Position numbers and translations under genes: made by a program. From the NCBI GenBank assembly GCA_028015205.1, contig CM051514.1:25684150-25748149 (forward strand): 64,000 bases of DNA, in the 5' to 3' direction. The notes beneath the pieces are model-generated. The model was given only the letters and a program-made list of their open reading frames with translations, ran no database searches and was not told where the DNA came from. Below are positions 44,459-58,074 of the stretch, piece after piece. Positions within the stretch are counted from its first letter, which is position 1. Each line of letters opens with the position of its first letter. The stretch is from Mytilisepta virgata. Its lineage: Eukaryota > Mollusca > Bivalvia > Mytilida > Mytilidae.

Positions 44459-47400
44459 AAGAGGCTCACCAGAGCCTGTATCGCTCACCTTGAGTCTGTT
44501 TTCATTGGACAATTAATCAACTATTTGACCAAGTTTGTTGCAATTGGTTCAATTGTTCAGGGAAAATTTGTTGAAGATTTATTTTTCATAAGGTTTAATG
44601 TTAAAATATGTTCCCTGGTGGTGGTAGTCCTGGCAGGAAGTTGACAAAATAGACCAGGAATAAGGGTGAACCTTAAATAAATGTAACAGAACCCGACCTC
44701 AAATTACACAAACCAATAACTCCTAAATAGAATTTGGGATTCCCTTCAAAATTTCAGGGTAGGTAGATCTCAACATGGCAAACATTTTTCAATTTATATT
44801 TCACTTCTATCTCAAATAGTTTTGGAGATATTCAAAAATGTTAAAATTTTGAAAATTTGACAAAAAAAGGGCAATAACCCCTAAATGGGTTTTGGGATTG
44901 CCTTTAAAATTTCAGGGTATGTAGATCTCAACATGGCAAACATTTTTCAAATTTACATTTCACTTCTATCTCAAATAGTTTTGGAGATAAATGACGAAAA
45001 ATGTTAAATTTTGAAAATTTGACGAAAAAAGGGCAATAACTCCTAAATGGGTTTTGGGATTTCCTTTAAAATTTCAGGGTATGTAGATCTCAACATGGCA
45101 AACATTTTTCAAATTAAGATTTCACTTCTATCTCAAATGGTTTTGGAGATAAATGACGAAAAATGTTAAATTATGAAAATTTGACGAAAAAAGGGCAATA
45201 ACTCCTAAATGTGTTTTACGATTTCCTTCAAAATTTCAGGTTAGGTAGATCTTGTCATGCTGATCAATTTTACCCCATGTCAGATTTTTGATATCTGTAA
45301 CGGTTTTTAAGTTATAAGCCAAAACCAACACATGCACCCCTATATTCTATTTTTAGCTACGACAGCCATGTTTTATGTCAGATCAAAATAAATTGAGGAT
45401 CGTTTGTAGAGGACATGTCATAGATCATTCCTATTAAGTTTCAAACCAATCGGCCCAGCAGTTTCAGAGAAGAAGATTTTTGAATAAAAAAATTTTGAAA
45501 ATTTGACAAAAAAAGGGCAACAACTCCTAAATGGGTTTTGGGATTTCCTTTACAATTTCAGGGTAGGTAGATCTCAACATGGCAAACATTTTTCAAATTT
45601 ACATTTCACTTCTATCTCAAATAGTTTTGGAGATAAATGACGAAAAATGTTAAAATTTTGAAAATTTGATGAAAAAAGGGCAATAACTCCTAAATGGGTT
45701 TTGGAATTTCCTTCAAAATTTCAGGGCAGGTAGATCTTGTCATTATGATCAATTTTACCCCTGTCAGATTTTCGATATCTGTAATAGCAAAAAACAGCAA
45801 TTTACCCCTATGTTCTATTTTTAGTAACAGCGGCCATGTTCTTCGACGAATCAAAAATCCCCACATCAGTTCTATGCAGGGTACCCTAAGGAACATTCAT
45901 ACCAAGTTTGGTTCTAATTAGTCAAGTAGTTTCAGAGGAGAAGATTTTTGAAATAATAACATAAAAAAAGCCAAAAATGTCAAAAAAGGGCAATAACTCT
46001 AACATCAGTTGACAGATTTTCACGAAAATCAGCATACAGGTAGCTCTCATCATGCTGAACACTTTCAACCAGCCAGAATTTGCCATAACCTAATGATTTT
46101 TGAGATATTTGCGAAAAACTGTTGTCTGACCCCTATGTTCTATTTTTAGTAACAGCGGCCATGTTTTTCGACGGATCAAAAATCCCCACATCAGTTCTAT
46201 GCAGGATACCCCAAAGAACATTCATACCAAGTATGGTTCCAATTAGTCAAGTAGTTTCAGAGGAGAAGAGTTTTGAAAAATTGTTAACGACGACGACGGA
46301 CGACGACGGACGACGACGGACGCCAAGTGATGGCAATAGCTCACATGGCCTTCGGCCAGGTGAGCTAAAAAAGGGCAATAACTCCTAAATGGGTTTTGGG
46401 ATTTCCTTTAAAATTTCAGGGTATGTTGATCTCAACATGGCAAACATTTTTCAAATTTAGATTTCACTTCTATCTCAAATAGTTTTGGAGATAAATGACG
46501 AAAAATGTTAAATTATGAAAATTTGACAAAAAAAGGGCAATAAGTCCTAAATGGGTTTTACAATATCCTTCAAAATTTCAGGTTAGGTAGATCTTGTCAT
46601 GCTGATCAATTTTAGCCCATGTCAGATTTTTGATATCTGTAACGGTTTTTAAGTTATAAGCCAAAAACAACACATGCACCCCTATATTCTATTTTTAGCT
46701 ACGACAGCCATGTTTTATGTCAGATCAAAATAAATTGAGGATCGTTTGTAGAGGACATGTCATAGATCATTCCTATTAAGTTTCAAACCAATCGGCCCAG
46801 CAGTTTCAGAGAAGAAGATTTTTTAATAAAAAAATTTTGAAAATTTGACAAAAAAAGGGCAACAACTCCTAAATGGGTTTTGGGATTTCCTTTAAAATTT
46901 CAGGGTAGGTAGATCTCAACATGGCAAACATTTTTCAAATTTACATTTCACTTCTATCTCAAATAGTTTTGGAGATAAATGACGAAAAATGTTAAAATTT
47001 TGAAAATTTGACGAAAAAAGGGCAGTAACTCCTAAATGGGTTTTAGAATTTCCTTCAAAATTTCAGGGCAGGTAGATCTTGTCTTGCTGATCAATTTTAC
47101 CCCATGTCAGATTTTCGATATCTGTAATGGTTTTTGAGTTATTAGCAAAAAACAGCAATTTACCCCTATGTTCTATTTTTAGTAACAGCGGCCATGTTTT
47201 TCGACGAATCAAAAATCCCCACATCAGTTCTATGCAGGGTACCCCAAGGAACATTCATACCAAGTTTGGTTCTAATTAGTCAAGTAGTTTCAGAGGAGAA
47301 GATTTTTGAAATAATAACATAAAAAAGCCAAAAATGTCAAAAAAGGGCAATAACTCTAACATCAGTTGACAGATTTTCACGAAAATCAGCATACAGGTAG

Positions 47401-47727
47401 CTCTCATCATGCTGAACACTTTCAACCTGCCAGAATCTGCCATAACCTAATGATTTTTGAGATATTTGCGAAAAACTGTTGTCTGACCCCTATGTTCTAT
47501 TTTTAGTAACAGCGGCCATGTTTTTCGACGGATCAAAAATCCCCACATCAGTTCTATGCAGGATACCCCAAAGAACATTCATACCAAGTATGGTTCCAAT
47601 TGGTCAAGTAGTTTCAGAGGAGAAGAGTTTTGAAAAATTGTTAACGACGACGACGGACGACGACGGACGACGACGGACGCCAAGTGATGGCAATAGCTCA
47701 CATGGCCTTCGGCCAGGTGAGCTAAAA
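44459..47727 (+). mobile_element. Helentron/pearl-like element with duplicated 3' half
   Basis: The left end carries GGCTCACCAGAGCC, a small hairpin. The core consists of repeated ~155-163-bp units marked by 'aaagggcaataactcctaaa' (~44873, 45027, 45190, 45513 and 45675 onward). The right end has a GAC/GACG tract (~46287-46322), then a hairpin AGCTCACATGGCC-TTC-GGCCAGGTGAGCT (46338-46366; 12 of 13 pairs). Directly after this end the core starts again, and the whole 3' part is repeated with a 1357-bp offset to a second hairpin at 47695-47723. No open frame is longer than a repeat artefact, so mobilisation would need Rep-helicase from elsewhere. Confidence 0.78.
46338..46366 (+). repeat. Internal right-end hairpin of the Helentron-like element
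   Basis: 13-base arms with one mismatch around a TTC loop, followed by AAAA. The same hairpin ends the element at 47695-47723. Being followed by core sequence rather than flanking DNA marks the head-to-tail junction. Confidence 0.85.
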
Positions 47728-47834
47728 ACGAGTTAAAGACTTTCCTGATCTTCACTTTTGAAAGAGTGAGTCCAAGTACCTACGTCTTCCGTAAATACTC
47801 GATTTTTAGGGTACCTTTACCTAGATAAATTCGT

Positions 47835-47912
47835 TTAGCACAGCCGATGTAGTTAAATAACGTTACGCCTGATCGGTCAAAATGTATGACAAAAGAATTC
47901 TGATTGGTCGAA
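47835..47912. repeat. Dispersed ~75-bp repeat, copy 2
   Basis: Similar to 4622-4700 (see there). It lies about 110 bp beyond the end of the Helentron-like element. Confidence 0.6.
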
Positions 47913-47919
47913 CACGGTC

Positions 47920-49630
47920 GCGTATCCCTAGTTGTGACTTGAAGGTGAAGATGAGCAGAAAGTCATTAAATTATCATCATAAAAAGTGATACGTTGTCAT
48001 AAGGAGTATATACCCCTTTTTGATTTTTGCATAAGACTGCAAATGAATAAGATCAGACAAAGAGTCAGCTGATGCCATTCTGGATCTCAAAAACTATTTA
48101 ACAACAAATCACCTATACAAAATGTCTATTTGTCCGATACTTATTGAATTTCAATTTTAATTTTAACGGCAGCAAGTGTGGATTTGATGGTTTCAGGGTA
48201 TTCGCCAACCCAGTCGTCAGACTCGTCTGACATGATTATTCATTGATTTGTTATAGAAATTACCAGTATTTAGCAAAATTCAAAAATAATAGAAATACTA
48301 AGGGTTCATTCCTTGTATTGCACATGGTAGATCTCCTTAGCTGAAATTTGGCTTCCTATTTCGGTATTTTTGGTTGAGTACTTCTTGTTTAATATAAGGT
48401 TGGTTTTTGGTCTTCCAAATTTTTCGGTTTTAATGCTGTCGATGAGAGGTAGCTCCTTGAAATGCGTCGTATACAGCATAGTTTTACTATATCTAATATT
48501 GGTATCTTTGGATTGTTATTTTCAAATTGATCTCATGGTAGGTGCAAGATTAAACAGATATTACATTTGTATGTATATGTAACCATTACATCAACATTGG
48601 TCACCGAAAATAATAAAATGCGATATGATATTATTCAGATCTTAAGATTTTTGAAATCCGGAAGTGAAGCTTTGCACATGCACCCATCTCGGAGGATATC
48701 AATTGCAAAATTGATGGCTTGAAATTTTCAACGTCACATCTAATGAAAAGTAGCATTACCACCAACGTTGCATTTGGAACAAATAACTGATGTAGCTGTT
48801 AAAAGTGTCAAAATCGTCCTTGACCTTGTAATTTGTTTGTTTTTGTTGATAGTAATTTAATTATATAAAATAAATGAATGTCATTAAAAACAGTCTATTG
48901 ATGGAGAAATGAAAGATTACATGCATTTAGATCCTAGCATTTACGCACTTTTTGACGCGTCTTTGTGTCGAGGGATAAAAATGAACAGACGTTTCCATCA
49001 TTTATTTTTTCTTAGTTCTAAATTATGACCAAAACAATTCGTAAGAGCACGGGTATAGTTGTCGACCACACAATGCATATCTACTTTTATTAGGAAAGAC
49101 TGAAAGCTTTTAGTATAATGTTATTCATTTCCTCTCTATCGTATTATCGGGTAAAATTACTTTTATAAATCTGTCTCTTGGTATTTTTCTTGATACTTTT
49201 AACTATTGTAGAAAAGTTGATTAACGTTTATATATGAATATCTCAGGAGAAAGCAAATTTATTTCTATTTCTTTGGATTTTTTATGGCAATAATAGGTGC
49301 GAGCGAGCGAAAGTTTGATTTCCACTTTTTTCTTAAGGACCTTTTTTTTCAGGCAAAGATCAAATTTACATTCGGTACAAAGGTTTTAACTAAAAGATTG
49401 CAAAAAAAACGAAGAAAATCCCGTTTTTTTACCAAATTTTAGGAGCGGGGTGAAAATTTTTTTTTAATTTCTTGAAAATTAAGAGTTTGGTGCCGATTTT
49501 GGAATCATTTTATCCAAAATGAAGCGACAAAGAAGCTTTTTGTTAAAATTTACACAATCCGAAAATCGGAGCGGCGAAATATCTGAAGACAAGGAAACAT
49601 TCCCTCCCTACATTAGATTTTATAAACATA
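47920..49630. other. No recognisable gene
   Basis: AT-rich with T-runs. The 70-codon frame at 48370-48582 has no supporting context. Confidence 0.4.
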
Positions 49631-49640
49631 TATACAATAT

Positions 49641-49776
49641 ATATACATTGTCAGAAAATATAAAGTTTATATTTGTATGAGCCTTAGAAACGGATAGAAA
49701 CGCGAGGTTTACCGAGCATTTCTCGCCCATTTCGCGGCGAGTACAAATTAAATTTATATTTTCTGACAATGTATAT
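49641..49776. mobile_element. Fold-back MITE, ~136 bp
   Basis: ATATACATTGTCAGAAAATA with the next four bases is a perfect 24-bp arm, complemented at 49753-49776; pairing continues weakly inward. The centre is unusually GC-rich (CGCGAGG, CTCGCC, CGCGGCGAG), again with CTCG/CGAG words at the apex. Confidence 0.82.
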
Positions 49777-50089
49777 GAATTGTTTTTATCCTGCAACACT
49801 AAATTATTATCTGTTTGGCCGAAAAGGCATGAAAATGGAACATGTATAGCGGATTTGAAGAGGGGACTTTTTTGGCGCGTAATCTAGGGGATGACGATGT
49901 CATAATCACTGTGAACCAGAGCAAAATATCGTTGAATGTGAGGACAAGGGTACCAGGAGACTATATTAGGCTACTGACCCAATAGTGAAAAACAATATTG
50001 GGCAGGCTATATTGGTCAGCTAAAATCATAGTTGCAGAATAAAAGTAAATACTGTATCTTGATCGGGAAAGATCTCATCTGTCTGTCAC

Positions 50090-50340
50090 ACTTTCTTGTG
50101 ACATAAGCTCCTCGTTCATTTTTAACTTCATGCATTTTATTTCTATACAATTATGTAGATTTGCAATAAAGTTTTAGAATTTTGATTTTCAGAATTTGGG
50201 GCCAACAGGTATCGAAATTGTGAAGTTGGGAATTTAAACTCCTCTATCATTTTTCACTTTATGTATTTTATTACGATAAGTATTGTTAAAGCACTGCTGA
50301 CGAGGCATAAATTTTTGAAATTTTAAATTTGCGCACATAC
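50090..50340. repeat. Imperfect tandem repeat (~134 bp)
   Basis: 'ctcctcgttcatttttaact' followed by 'tgcattttatt' near 50108 corresponds to 'ctcctctatcatttttcact' followed by 'tgtattttatt' near 50242. Confidence 0.6.
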
Positions 50341-50784
50341 GCACAGCTTCATACCTATTTAAGGGAACGTTTATTTTCCAACAAGATGCTATTCATTTAA
50401 TGCATCACTCAAAACAATACGTGAAAAGTATCTTTACTACTAACAATACAAGTATTCTTATAAATTGTAAATCCCGATCTTGATGGAAATGTTGAATGCA
50501 GTGATAGCCATTGACCAAATACATCCTCTTTCCCCCAAAACAGCTCCTTATTATATATTCACACAGTAAGCCGTCTGTATTCACACAGAAAAAAGGTCGA
50601 CAAACATACTTGTTGTTATGAAGTTTTTGAAGAAAAAAAAACAGCCTTAAGAAGAAAGAAGTTTATATTATCTACTTAAGCACAGAATAATGGTACTTTT
50701 GTTAATGATATATGTATCAAGCATAAACAATTCGACATTTGACAAAACATCTCCTACTTAGATAATAAAATATGCAGAACGTGA

Positions 50785-51611
50785 TTAAGGTCAAGGCGAA
50801 GTAATTGAAAGTATCCTACAGTTTTCTAATTTTTTGTCAGTATATAAAGCTAATCGAAATACATTGGAATAAAAGGGGGGTACCCATGCTTATTTTTTTG
50901 CTATAACCCTTTGAAAATGCGTTCTGAAATTCGTGAGAACAGAGAAATTGCAAACACATTTAATAAAAAATAATGGTATCAATATTTTTTAAAAGCACAA
51001 TGAAGACTAGCCATCTACCATTTGGATATTTTTTATTTCTCCATCAAAGTAGAAATGACGTTAGATGCGCAACTTGACGTCACATATGCATTCGGGTTAT
51101 TTACTTAGTTCTAACATGTCTAAGGAGTTGACATGTTTAGTAAAGCTATAATAGTGTATCTGTGACCTAAATGTGAAAAAATGTGGCTTAAGGTGTGTAA
51201 TACCATGGAGGTAGTACACTGTACTTTATAAAAAAAATACCTAAAATTTAAGTTCGGTAACTGTACAAAATAACAACACGTACTTGTGATTCTGAAACGA
51301 ATTAGTCTAAATATGCGTTTACACGACTAAATAATGCTTTTCGAGTTTTAGCTAAAATGAAGAGACACGTGAACGCACAATACATTTTGAAACGATTCGA
51401 AAACGTTTTGCGTTGCGCAATAACTGTACGTCCGAACACACCATTATTTCCACATTAGAGAGACGCCATTTCCCCTCCGGAGTCAACGTCATAACGACCA
51501 CGACGTCAGACAATCAGTCGGGGACGTAATACAATGACAGGGGGATGTTACCCTTGAAACGGTAAACAAATGAACACTAGATGGCGTTCAATTACTTCGC
51601 CTTGACCTTAA
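50785..51611. mobile_element. ~820-bp non-autonomous element with perfect TIRs at TTAA sites
   Basis: TTAA at 50785-50788 is followed by GGTCAAGGCGAAGTAATTGA. The exact complement of those 20 bases precedes TTAA at 51608-51611. The interior has no transposase-sized frame and is AT-rich on the left but holds a GC-richer patch at 51420-51560 with several ACGTC/GACGT words. TTAA duplication with 20-bp TIRs suggests piggyBac-like target choice; a 3-bp TTA/TAA duplication is the alternative. Confidence 0.85.
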
Positions 51612-51959
51612 AGGAAATGTCAGCTGTTACGTAATGATTAACCATAAAAGGCTTAGCGTATAGCGCCTGTGTTTTACTATCCGCGCCTTGGCAAGAGTTA
51701 ATTACTCATCCGTGATTTTTTTTTATATTTGAAGGTACGATAGTAAAAAGCACGTGCTAATGCAAAACCTTCAATGTTAAATGCTTATCACCACAAGCTT
51801 ATTGCAGGTATTTTTTTCGACTATTCCCTACTTGAGAATATAGAGGGCAAAAAGTAATTTATTTTTTTTTATAAAAAAATTTTGAATTCTGGAAGACCTT
51901 CATCAGACATTGAAAAATGTGGAAAAATATATCCAACAATATATCATTAATGTGTGTGA

Positions 51960-52095
51960 GAATATTGTTAGGAAAGAAAAATATTTTGCAGGAATATGAC
52001 AAATTGCCCATTGATATAGATCATGTATGTAAGACACCTTCTCCAAAGAGCAGATAACTCCGTAAATGGGAAACAACTTACACGTACCAAAAATA
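51960..52095. repeat. Dispersed repeat; inverted copy at 10520-10660
   Basis: Contains 'agacaccttctccaaagag', 'cagataactccgtaaatgg' and 'ttacacgtaccaaaaa', matching the minus strand of the earlier region. Confidence 0.65.
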
Positions 52096-52099
52096 TTCG

Positions 52100-55000
52100 A
52101 CCTGAATGTTTAGACATTAGAAATGTGTTCCGTCCATTAAAAAGCCTTCCAGATTCGTAGGTCTATTTTCTCCCGGTTTTGGATTACTCAGATTACGCAA
52201 ATCAGCTTTGAGATACATTGAGATGGTATAAGTTTTCAAATGTGGAATATTAATTTTAGTTAATTAGAACTTTGATATTTTATGTTGCATAATAACTATT
52301 GATGACACATAATTGCTAATACCTTTGAAATTATTTTCCTACATCGTTATTTATGTAAGGTTCAAATAGAAATATTTCAATCTTCTGCCGAGTTAATTAT
52401 ACTTCAATGTAATAAAAGGGGATATATCAAATTCCTCCTCGCCGTTTAGCAAGTTTTGCTAAAGCCTTTGAAAGGTTATTCTTAAATATATACATAAAAA
52501 AGTTAACTGCGTGATTAATTTGCTTCGATGTTACAAAACCGAATTTATTCAGTTCTTCCTGTTTGACAAAAAATATTAATTTGTATGAGTAAAACACGAT
52601 ATGTATTCAGTAAAAGCAACAGGAGTCAATATTAATGCCTTAATTTGGAAAACCAAATCCAATTACAAGGTTTAAGTTCTGAAATTTAAGTAATATTGTA
52701 CGAGACACGCTAAGAAATGTTTAGATTGAATTTGACATTGGAAGAAAAATAATAAGAAAACAAATTATTCCTAAAATTTATTGAAGTCACATAATGCAAA
52801 TTTTATAAAAACACGCGATTATTGCCTTGCAAACCCGTGTGCACCGAGACCATTGTCAAATAGTGACCGAAAAATACGGAGATTCGTACCTTTCAGCTTT
52901 ATTTAAATAAAATGATATCACATAAATTAACGTGTACTGTTGAAAGCAATTGTGTTCACCTACTTAGACAATCTCTTAGCCACAACCCCCCCCCACCAAA
53001 CAAAAATATTCCGATTTACCTGGGGTCAATACTGCATTACGACATTCGTTAGAAATTTTATCTAAACAACATGACGTGATAGAAAATTATCAGATTTCAA
53101 CGAGTGTAGGCTTTTTGTAAGATTTAAAATATAATTCTTTATTACAAATGCATTTTTGCTCTTCGTTGTTAACAATTTACAAAAACAGTTACAAATAAAA
53201 AAAAATTACACTTAAAATGCCAATTAATACAGTGTAATTATGTTGTAAAAGGAATGTCTTGTTAGATTAATATGCTACTCTGAATAAATATGTCGCATTG
53301 GACTTTTTAAATACTATGTTAGCAACAGCAACTTCAGTTTATGTTAGGTTTAGTACTATGGGGGGGGGGGGATCTTTTGTAATCATTATAGATCTGCCAC
53401 ATATTTGAGAGTCATATCCCTATACATGTAGCTAAGGGTTGTTAAATAAAGTGTGTGTTTTATATGTAGTAGAAAAATCGACAGTCAAGCATACATTCAA
53501 TATCTTGGAAAATAATATTTCATGTGAAAAAAGGAGTGTTATTCCAGTAAACATTAGAGATGCTGCGTGAAGAGTAGTTCCTCTAAAACCGAATGGTTCA
53601 TTAGTTTAATCTTGTTAAAAGTAGTGTGTTTTACTGAGAACTCAAAAAATGTGCCGGTTTTCCGTCGTTACCATTTGTACGCGGCGAGATTTTATATTGT
53701 ATTTTTACTTTCCCAGAGTTGGAAAATTTTAAAACCACAAATATCAGGACCAACGAAAGACAATTTTTAAGTTAAATATGTTAAACATAAAAATTGATAT
53801 CCACGAAAATACATTATGTCACATTGAATGGTCATAAAATCGAAGGAAAAAAAAAACGAAATTGAAAACAAAGCTTGCCAATATATTTGTGGACAAAACC
53901 ATGAAAAACACATAAATAAAACATGATAATAATCCTACCTTTGCTGAAAAAAATTAATCCAAGCATGTTTATCTTGCGCGTCCAACACTCAAGTTGTTCA
54001 CTGACATGAATAATAGGGAAAAAACTAATAAACAACTCTGTCAATTCCAAGGGCCCTTAAACCCATTGTTCAACTTCATGAAGATGAATGCAAGTAATAT
54101 GTCACCAGGCAAGATTGCTTAAGAAGACATTAATCCTATTGAACACAACCTGTACTGTCTGATAGGTCCTTATTTTGTTTTCAATTCTGGTTGATGATAG
54201 TCTTTTAAGAAGATTTAATCGTGCACAATTTAATGTGTCAGTTGTAAATAAAATAATCCGTCGAGATACGATAGGAAAACACTTTTCTAAGATATTTTGA
54301 TCGGATGTTCTATCCAAAAGGTAGAGTCCATGTAGGAAGCGTGAAAAAAATATGATGTTGATGAGCAAGTGAGAAATATTTGCAATTCTCAGTAACTTCC
54401 AAGCAGCAATGCGTACTAGTATGGGTAAAAATTATATACAATGATATTCAATATTTTTTATATTCATATCTGATACTGTTTTTTTTACCACAAAAAAAGT
54501 CCGTCATAGATAATAAAAAACAAAGACAATTTTCTACACATCGTAACACAATTTTGTATTCACAATGTCAACTCACTGACATTTGTCATTAATAAAGGAG
54601 GTTAAATTCATAGTAAATAACACTTTGATGTGTATGATAATCAACTAAAACCAAAGACTCTGACAGCGAAGTTCATTAATTTATAACGAGAGTGATATGT
54701 TAAATATTGGTGGTTAGACAACTTCACACGACATCTTGATTACCTTATTATAACAAGTGTTATAACGGAAAATTAGTCTAGGATTTCAAAAATTCGTCGA
54801 TGTCGTAAAAGTTATATGTCTTCCCTATGATTGTCGCAAACACAAACAAAAATCAAGTCTAAACACTGACCGCAGCTGTGAAAGAGGAGAATATTTTCAT
54901 GAATCTAAAGAGGCGGAAACCAACAGGACGATTCACGGAACTGCAACTATCAAAGTCTGAAAGAGTTCCATAAGGTACTCCAGCTGTGTATATCGTTGAC

Positions 55001-55540
55001 GGATTAAGCATTTAGATGTACTTATGGGGGTGCCAAATGGAACTTTTGCTTCATGGTCAACCTTGTATATCTGTCAGTGTCGAAGAAAGAGGGGCATAAC
55101 TAGTCCTTTATTATCGTACAGGTGTGCGGCCAGCATTTTCGAATCTCACGTGATCTATTCGTATATTTGAGATTCTAAGAAATTTCAACCTATTCATATT
55201 TATACTGCAATCTTTCTGTTTGAGCAGTCAAAATGCGTTGACACAATATGTACAAGTGATATACGGTCACTGGCAGCATATAACATTTAGACCACAAACA
55301 TGACACATACTTGACCCTATTTACCGCCGACTGAAATGAACAAACTTAATTACTGACTTAAATCCTTAGAACAAAATTTCAATACTTATTCTCTTATTCT
55401 CTTATTTTTTATCATTATTATTTAAAAAACAGATTTGCAGCCAAACTTTCCTTTATTTTAAATAATCTTAACCGATACTTGCTCATCGATCTTTGAAAAG
55501 GTGACTTCTCCCGCCAAAACAGTTGGTGCCTATTGAGGGT
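52100..55540. other. No recognisable gene
   Basis: AT-rich. A G12 homopolymer at about 53360-53371 is the only conspicuous feature. A short plus-strand frame at 54900-54970 (MNLKRRKPTGRFTELQLSKS) follows an AG that could be an acceptor but ends at once; it is too short to support. Confidence 0.35.
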
Positions 55541-55550
55541 AACAAACGTT

Positions 55551-55763
55551 TTAAATAATTTTGAGATTGGTAGTAATTACAACTAATTTCACCAAAGATT
55601 GCAGTATAAAGACAATAACAATGCACTGACTTGACATAAAATTCGATATACAATGTACGACGACACGAATCGGGGAAAATGTTCTGGAGACCTTCGGATT
55701 TTCACCCGATTCTAAGCCTCGTCCGTATATCCATTTTGTGTCAAGAAAATGCACTGCGCTCAT
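55551..55763 (-). CDS. Unrecognised 70-codon ORF (doubtful)
   Basis: Starts MSAVHFLDTKWIYGRGLESG, with GC-richer codons over the first 35 residues than the flanks, then degrades to hydrophobic AT-rich codons. Possibly a coding exon with an internal donor near 'aatccgaaggtctcc', or a repeat fragment. No homologue recognised. Confidence 0.22.
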   Translation of the reverse strand: MSAVHFLDTKWIYGRGLESGENPKVSRTFSPIRVVVHCISNFMSSQCIVIVFILQSLVKLVVITTNLKII

Positions 55764-55799
55764 TTGCTGAACATTTCATATTTTTTCTCACCTTGTAAT

Positions 55800-58074
55800 T
55801 CACTAATAGTCAATCAGAACTAAAGATCTTTGCATGCAGAGGGGACAATAAATCATGAAATTTTATTAATCTGTAAGTATGACGTAATTATATACATTGT
55901 AATTTAAAAAAGAAATAGTATACTCTTTTCCATATTGTAAATGACAAAAAAAAATAAACCCTTTTGTGCAGCACATATGTAGTTACCATTATATAAGCAG
56001 TTTACCCCTCTCCCCCCCGCCAACCAATAGATCGTTGTTTCCACTTAAAAAGAAGATACCGAGAAATAGGTTAATGACCGACCACTTGTTTATCAAGTGA
56101 TACGTAAGGTCAATTAGTCGTTCCGTAATACATCTGCTACTAAGTAAATACGATTCTATTAATTTGGTCTGATTCGATAACATATCGGATGTATAATAGT
56201 TTTAATTTATCATACGTTCACTGATTATGGCAAATACTGAAAATCACCACCCATGACGGCATGCATATTATCAAGACTTAAAAGCCATATTGGCACGCCT
56301 AATTAATTACATAATACAAATGATATTCTATATTTATATACATGTAAAACACAACTAGAGTACATTTTTGGATTCTTGTTTTCTTTGACCTCGAGTATCG
56401 TTGAGTTTACATATATATTCCGGCTACACTCTCTGCGCGTTAAAAAAAATGAGAAACATAGAATATTTATATAGAACATTTATACAGAATGTTTAATACT
56501 CAAAATTTGGCTCAAAATTGTATAAAATGTTTAGAACTAATTTACAAAGACAATGGAAAACGGATAATTTAAAAATGACATCTTATGTCAAAACAACAAA
56601 ACACAAATTGAGATAAGTGTCCTCGTCGTATATTATTCTTATCACAAACAACTGATATATAGAATCGTTACAAGTCCAAAGTGGAAATCATATACTAAAC
56701 GAATACAATCATTTTAAAGTCATCAATGTATATATTGAATACAAACAGGAATCACTCCCCACTATTGATCAACCATACGGAAAGCACCTGCATTGATCAC
56801 AACTAATATTTTTTTTATAATTCATTCGTTAAGAAATTTGATATAAGAGTATAAATGAGATGTATATTTAAGCCTACACAGTGAAAATGTTCTTGCAAAA
56901 GGAAACTGAAGCATTAATCATGTGTTATATCTATGTAATTTCTTTTGGGATTGTCAGAAATAATTGTACAACATCATAATTAGTCTGAATATTATTTTCA
57001 GCAACTGTACCCTAATTTGTTACAGAGTTCAACCTGTCGGTAAAGTCGCATTATGACTATATGTAGAGCATGACCGAAGCAAAGTATATGACTAGAGGTC
57101 AATCTATACTGGTTAAATCTAGTTATATCCAGTTCAGGACATGTAAATTGCACAAGGTGTCTGCTGTGGAGTAGTCCGAATCATTCGTCATTGGCCATTG
57201 CTCTGTATTAGTTTCGCCTGAGAATTCGGAAGCTGTAAACAACGAGTCATGCTGTATTAAGTAAGACAGAAAAGGTAGTTTAAAATTAAAGTGTTTTGTT
57301 AGTTTCGTTTGTAAGGCAAGGACTTAGAGACATTTAATAAAGATCTGGTGGGTTAGAATTTGACAATTGATAAAAGTTCAAGTAATGTGATTGCTGTTCT
57401 TCATCTGAAAATGGCAGGGAGGTCTTCAACACGGAGAAAAATATTGTAGTGTACCTCAACCCGAAAACGGTGCCAGTCATCGGTCTGAGCAGAAATAGTT
57501 TCCAAATATCAATCACAACACATACATCGGTGCTTTAGAAGCTTTATACATGTATGCGATTACATCGTTAAGATTAACACTTTAATCTTGACGTTGTAAG
57601 ACATGGTATATTTTTACATAAGTGTATATATTTTATATACTGATGCTTTTCAGTTCTCCAAATTAAAGTTACCCATATCCAGAGTTTTCTAACCCGACAT
57701 TGGTTTTGATATTTACTGTAATGTTTAGATTGATAAGTATAAATATTTGCTTTAAAGCTAAATAGATTTTGAAAACGCAATGTTCGATTTATATAATGGT
57801 GTGCACCAACTTCAGTTAATGTATTTCTCAAGTACGAAACTTATCAGTTTTGGTTAAGACGCAGGTTCTTATAAGATTTTCATTGTATATACATAATGTA
57901 TTGTGGAAACAAATTTTCTCTAATACACTGATATTTTAGCTATATATAAGTATGTTTTCGAAAAAAAGAGAGAGAGAAAAAAATTAAAACTTAATAATGT
58001 ATTCTTGACTTAGTATGGCGCAATAATGTTTTCCCCCAACATGTATATATTTATATACTGATGTTTTATAGTCC
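55800..58074. other. No recognisable gene
   Basis: AT-rich with scattered short frames and none with domain-like character. The phrase 'atatatttatatactgatg.ttt' occurs near 57625 and 58046 with similar flanks ('agttctccaaattaaagtt' and 'agtcctcaaaactaaagtt'), suggesting an old duplication at the site where the SINE inserted. Confidence 0.4.

Noticed and set aside
46122..47736. Two near-identical 85-88-codon frames ending in Asp/Arg-rich sequence
   Set aside because: They are the same frame in the two duplicated 3' halves of the Helentron-like element and cross the microsatellite and hairpin.
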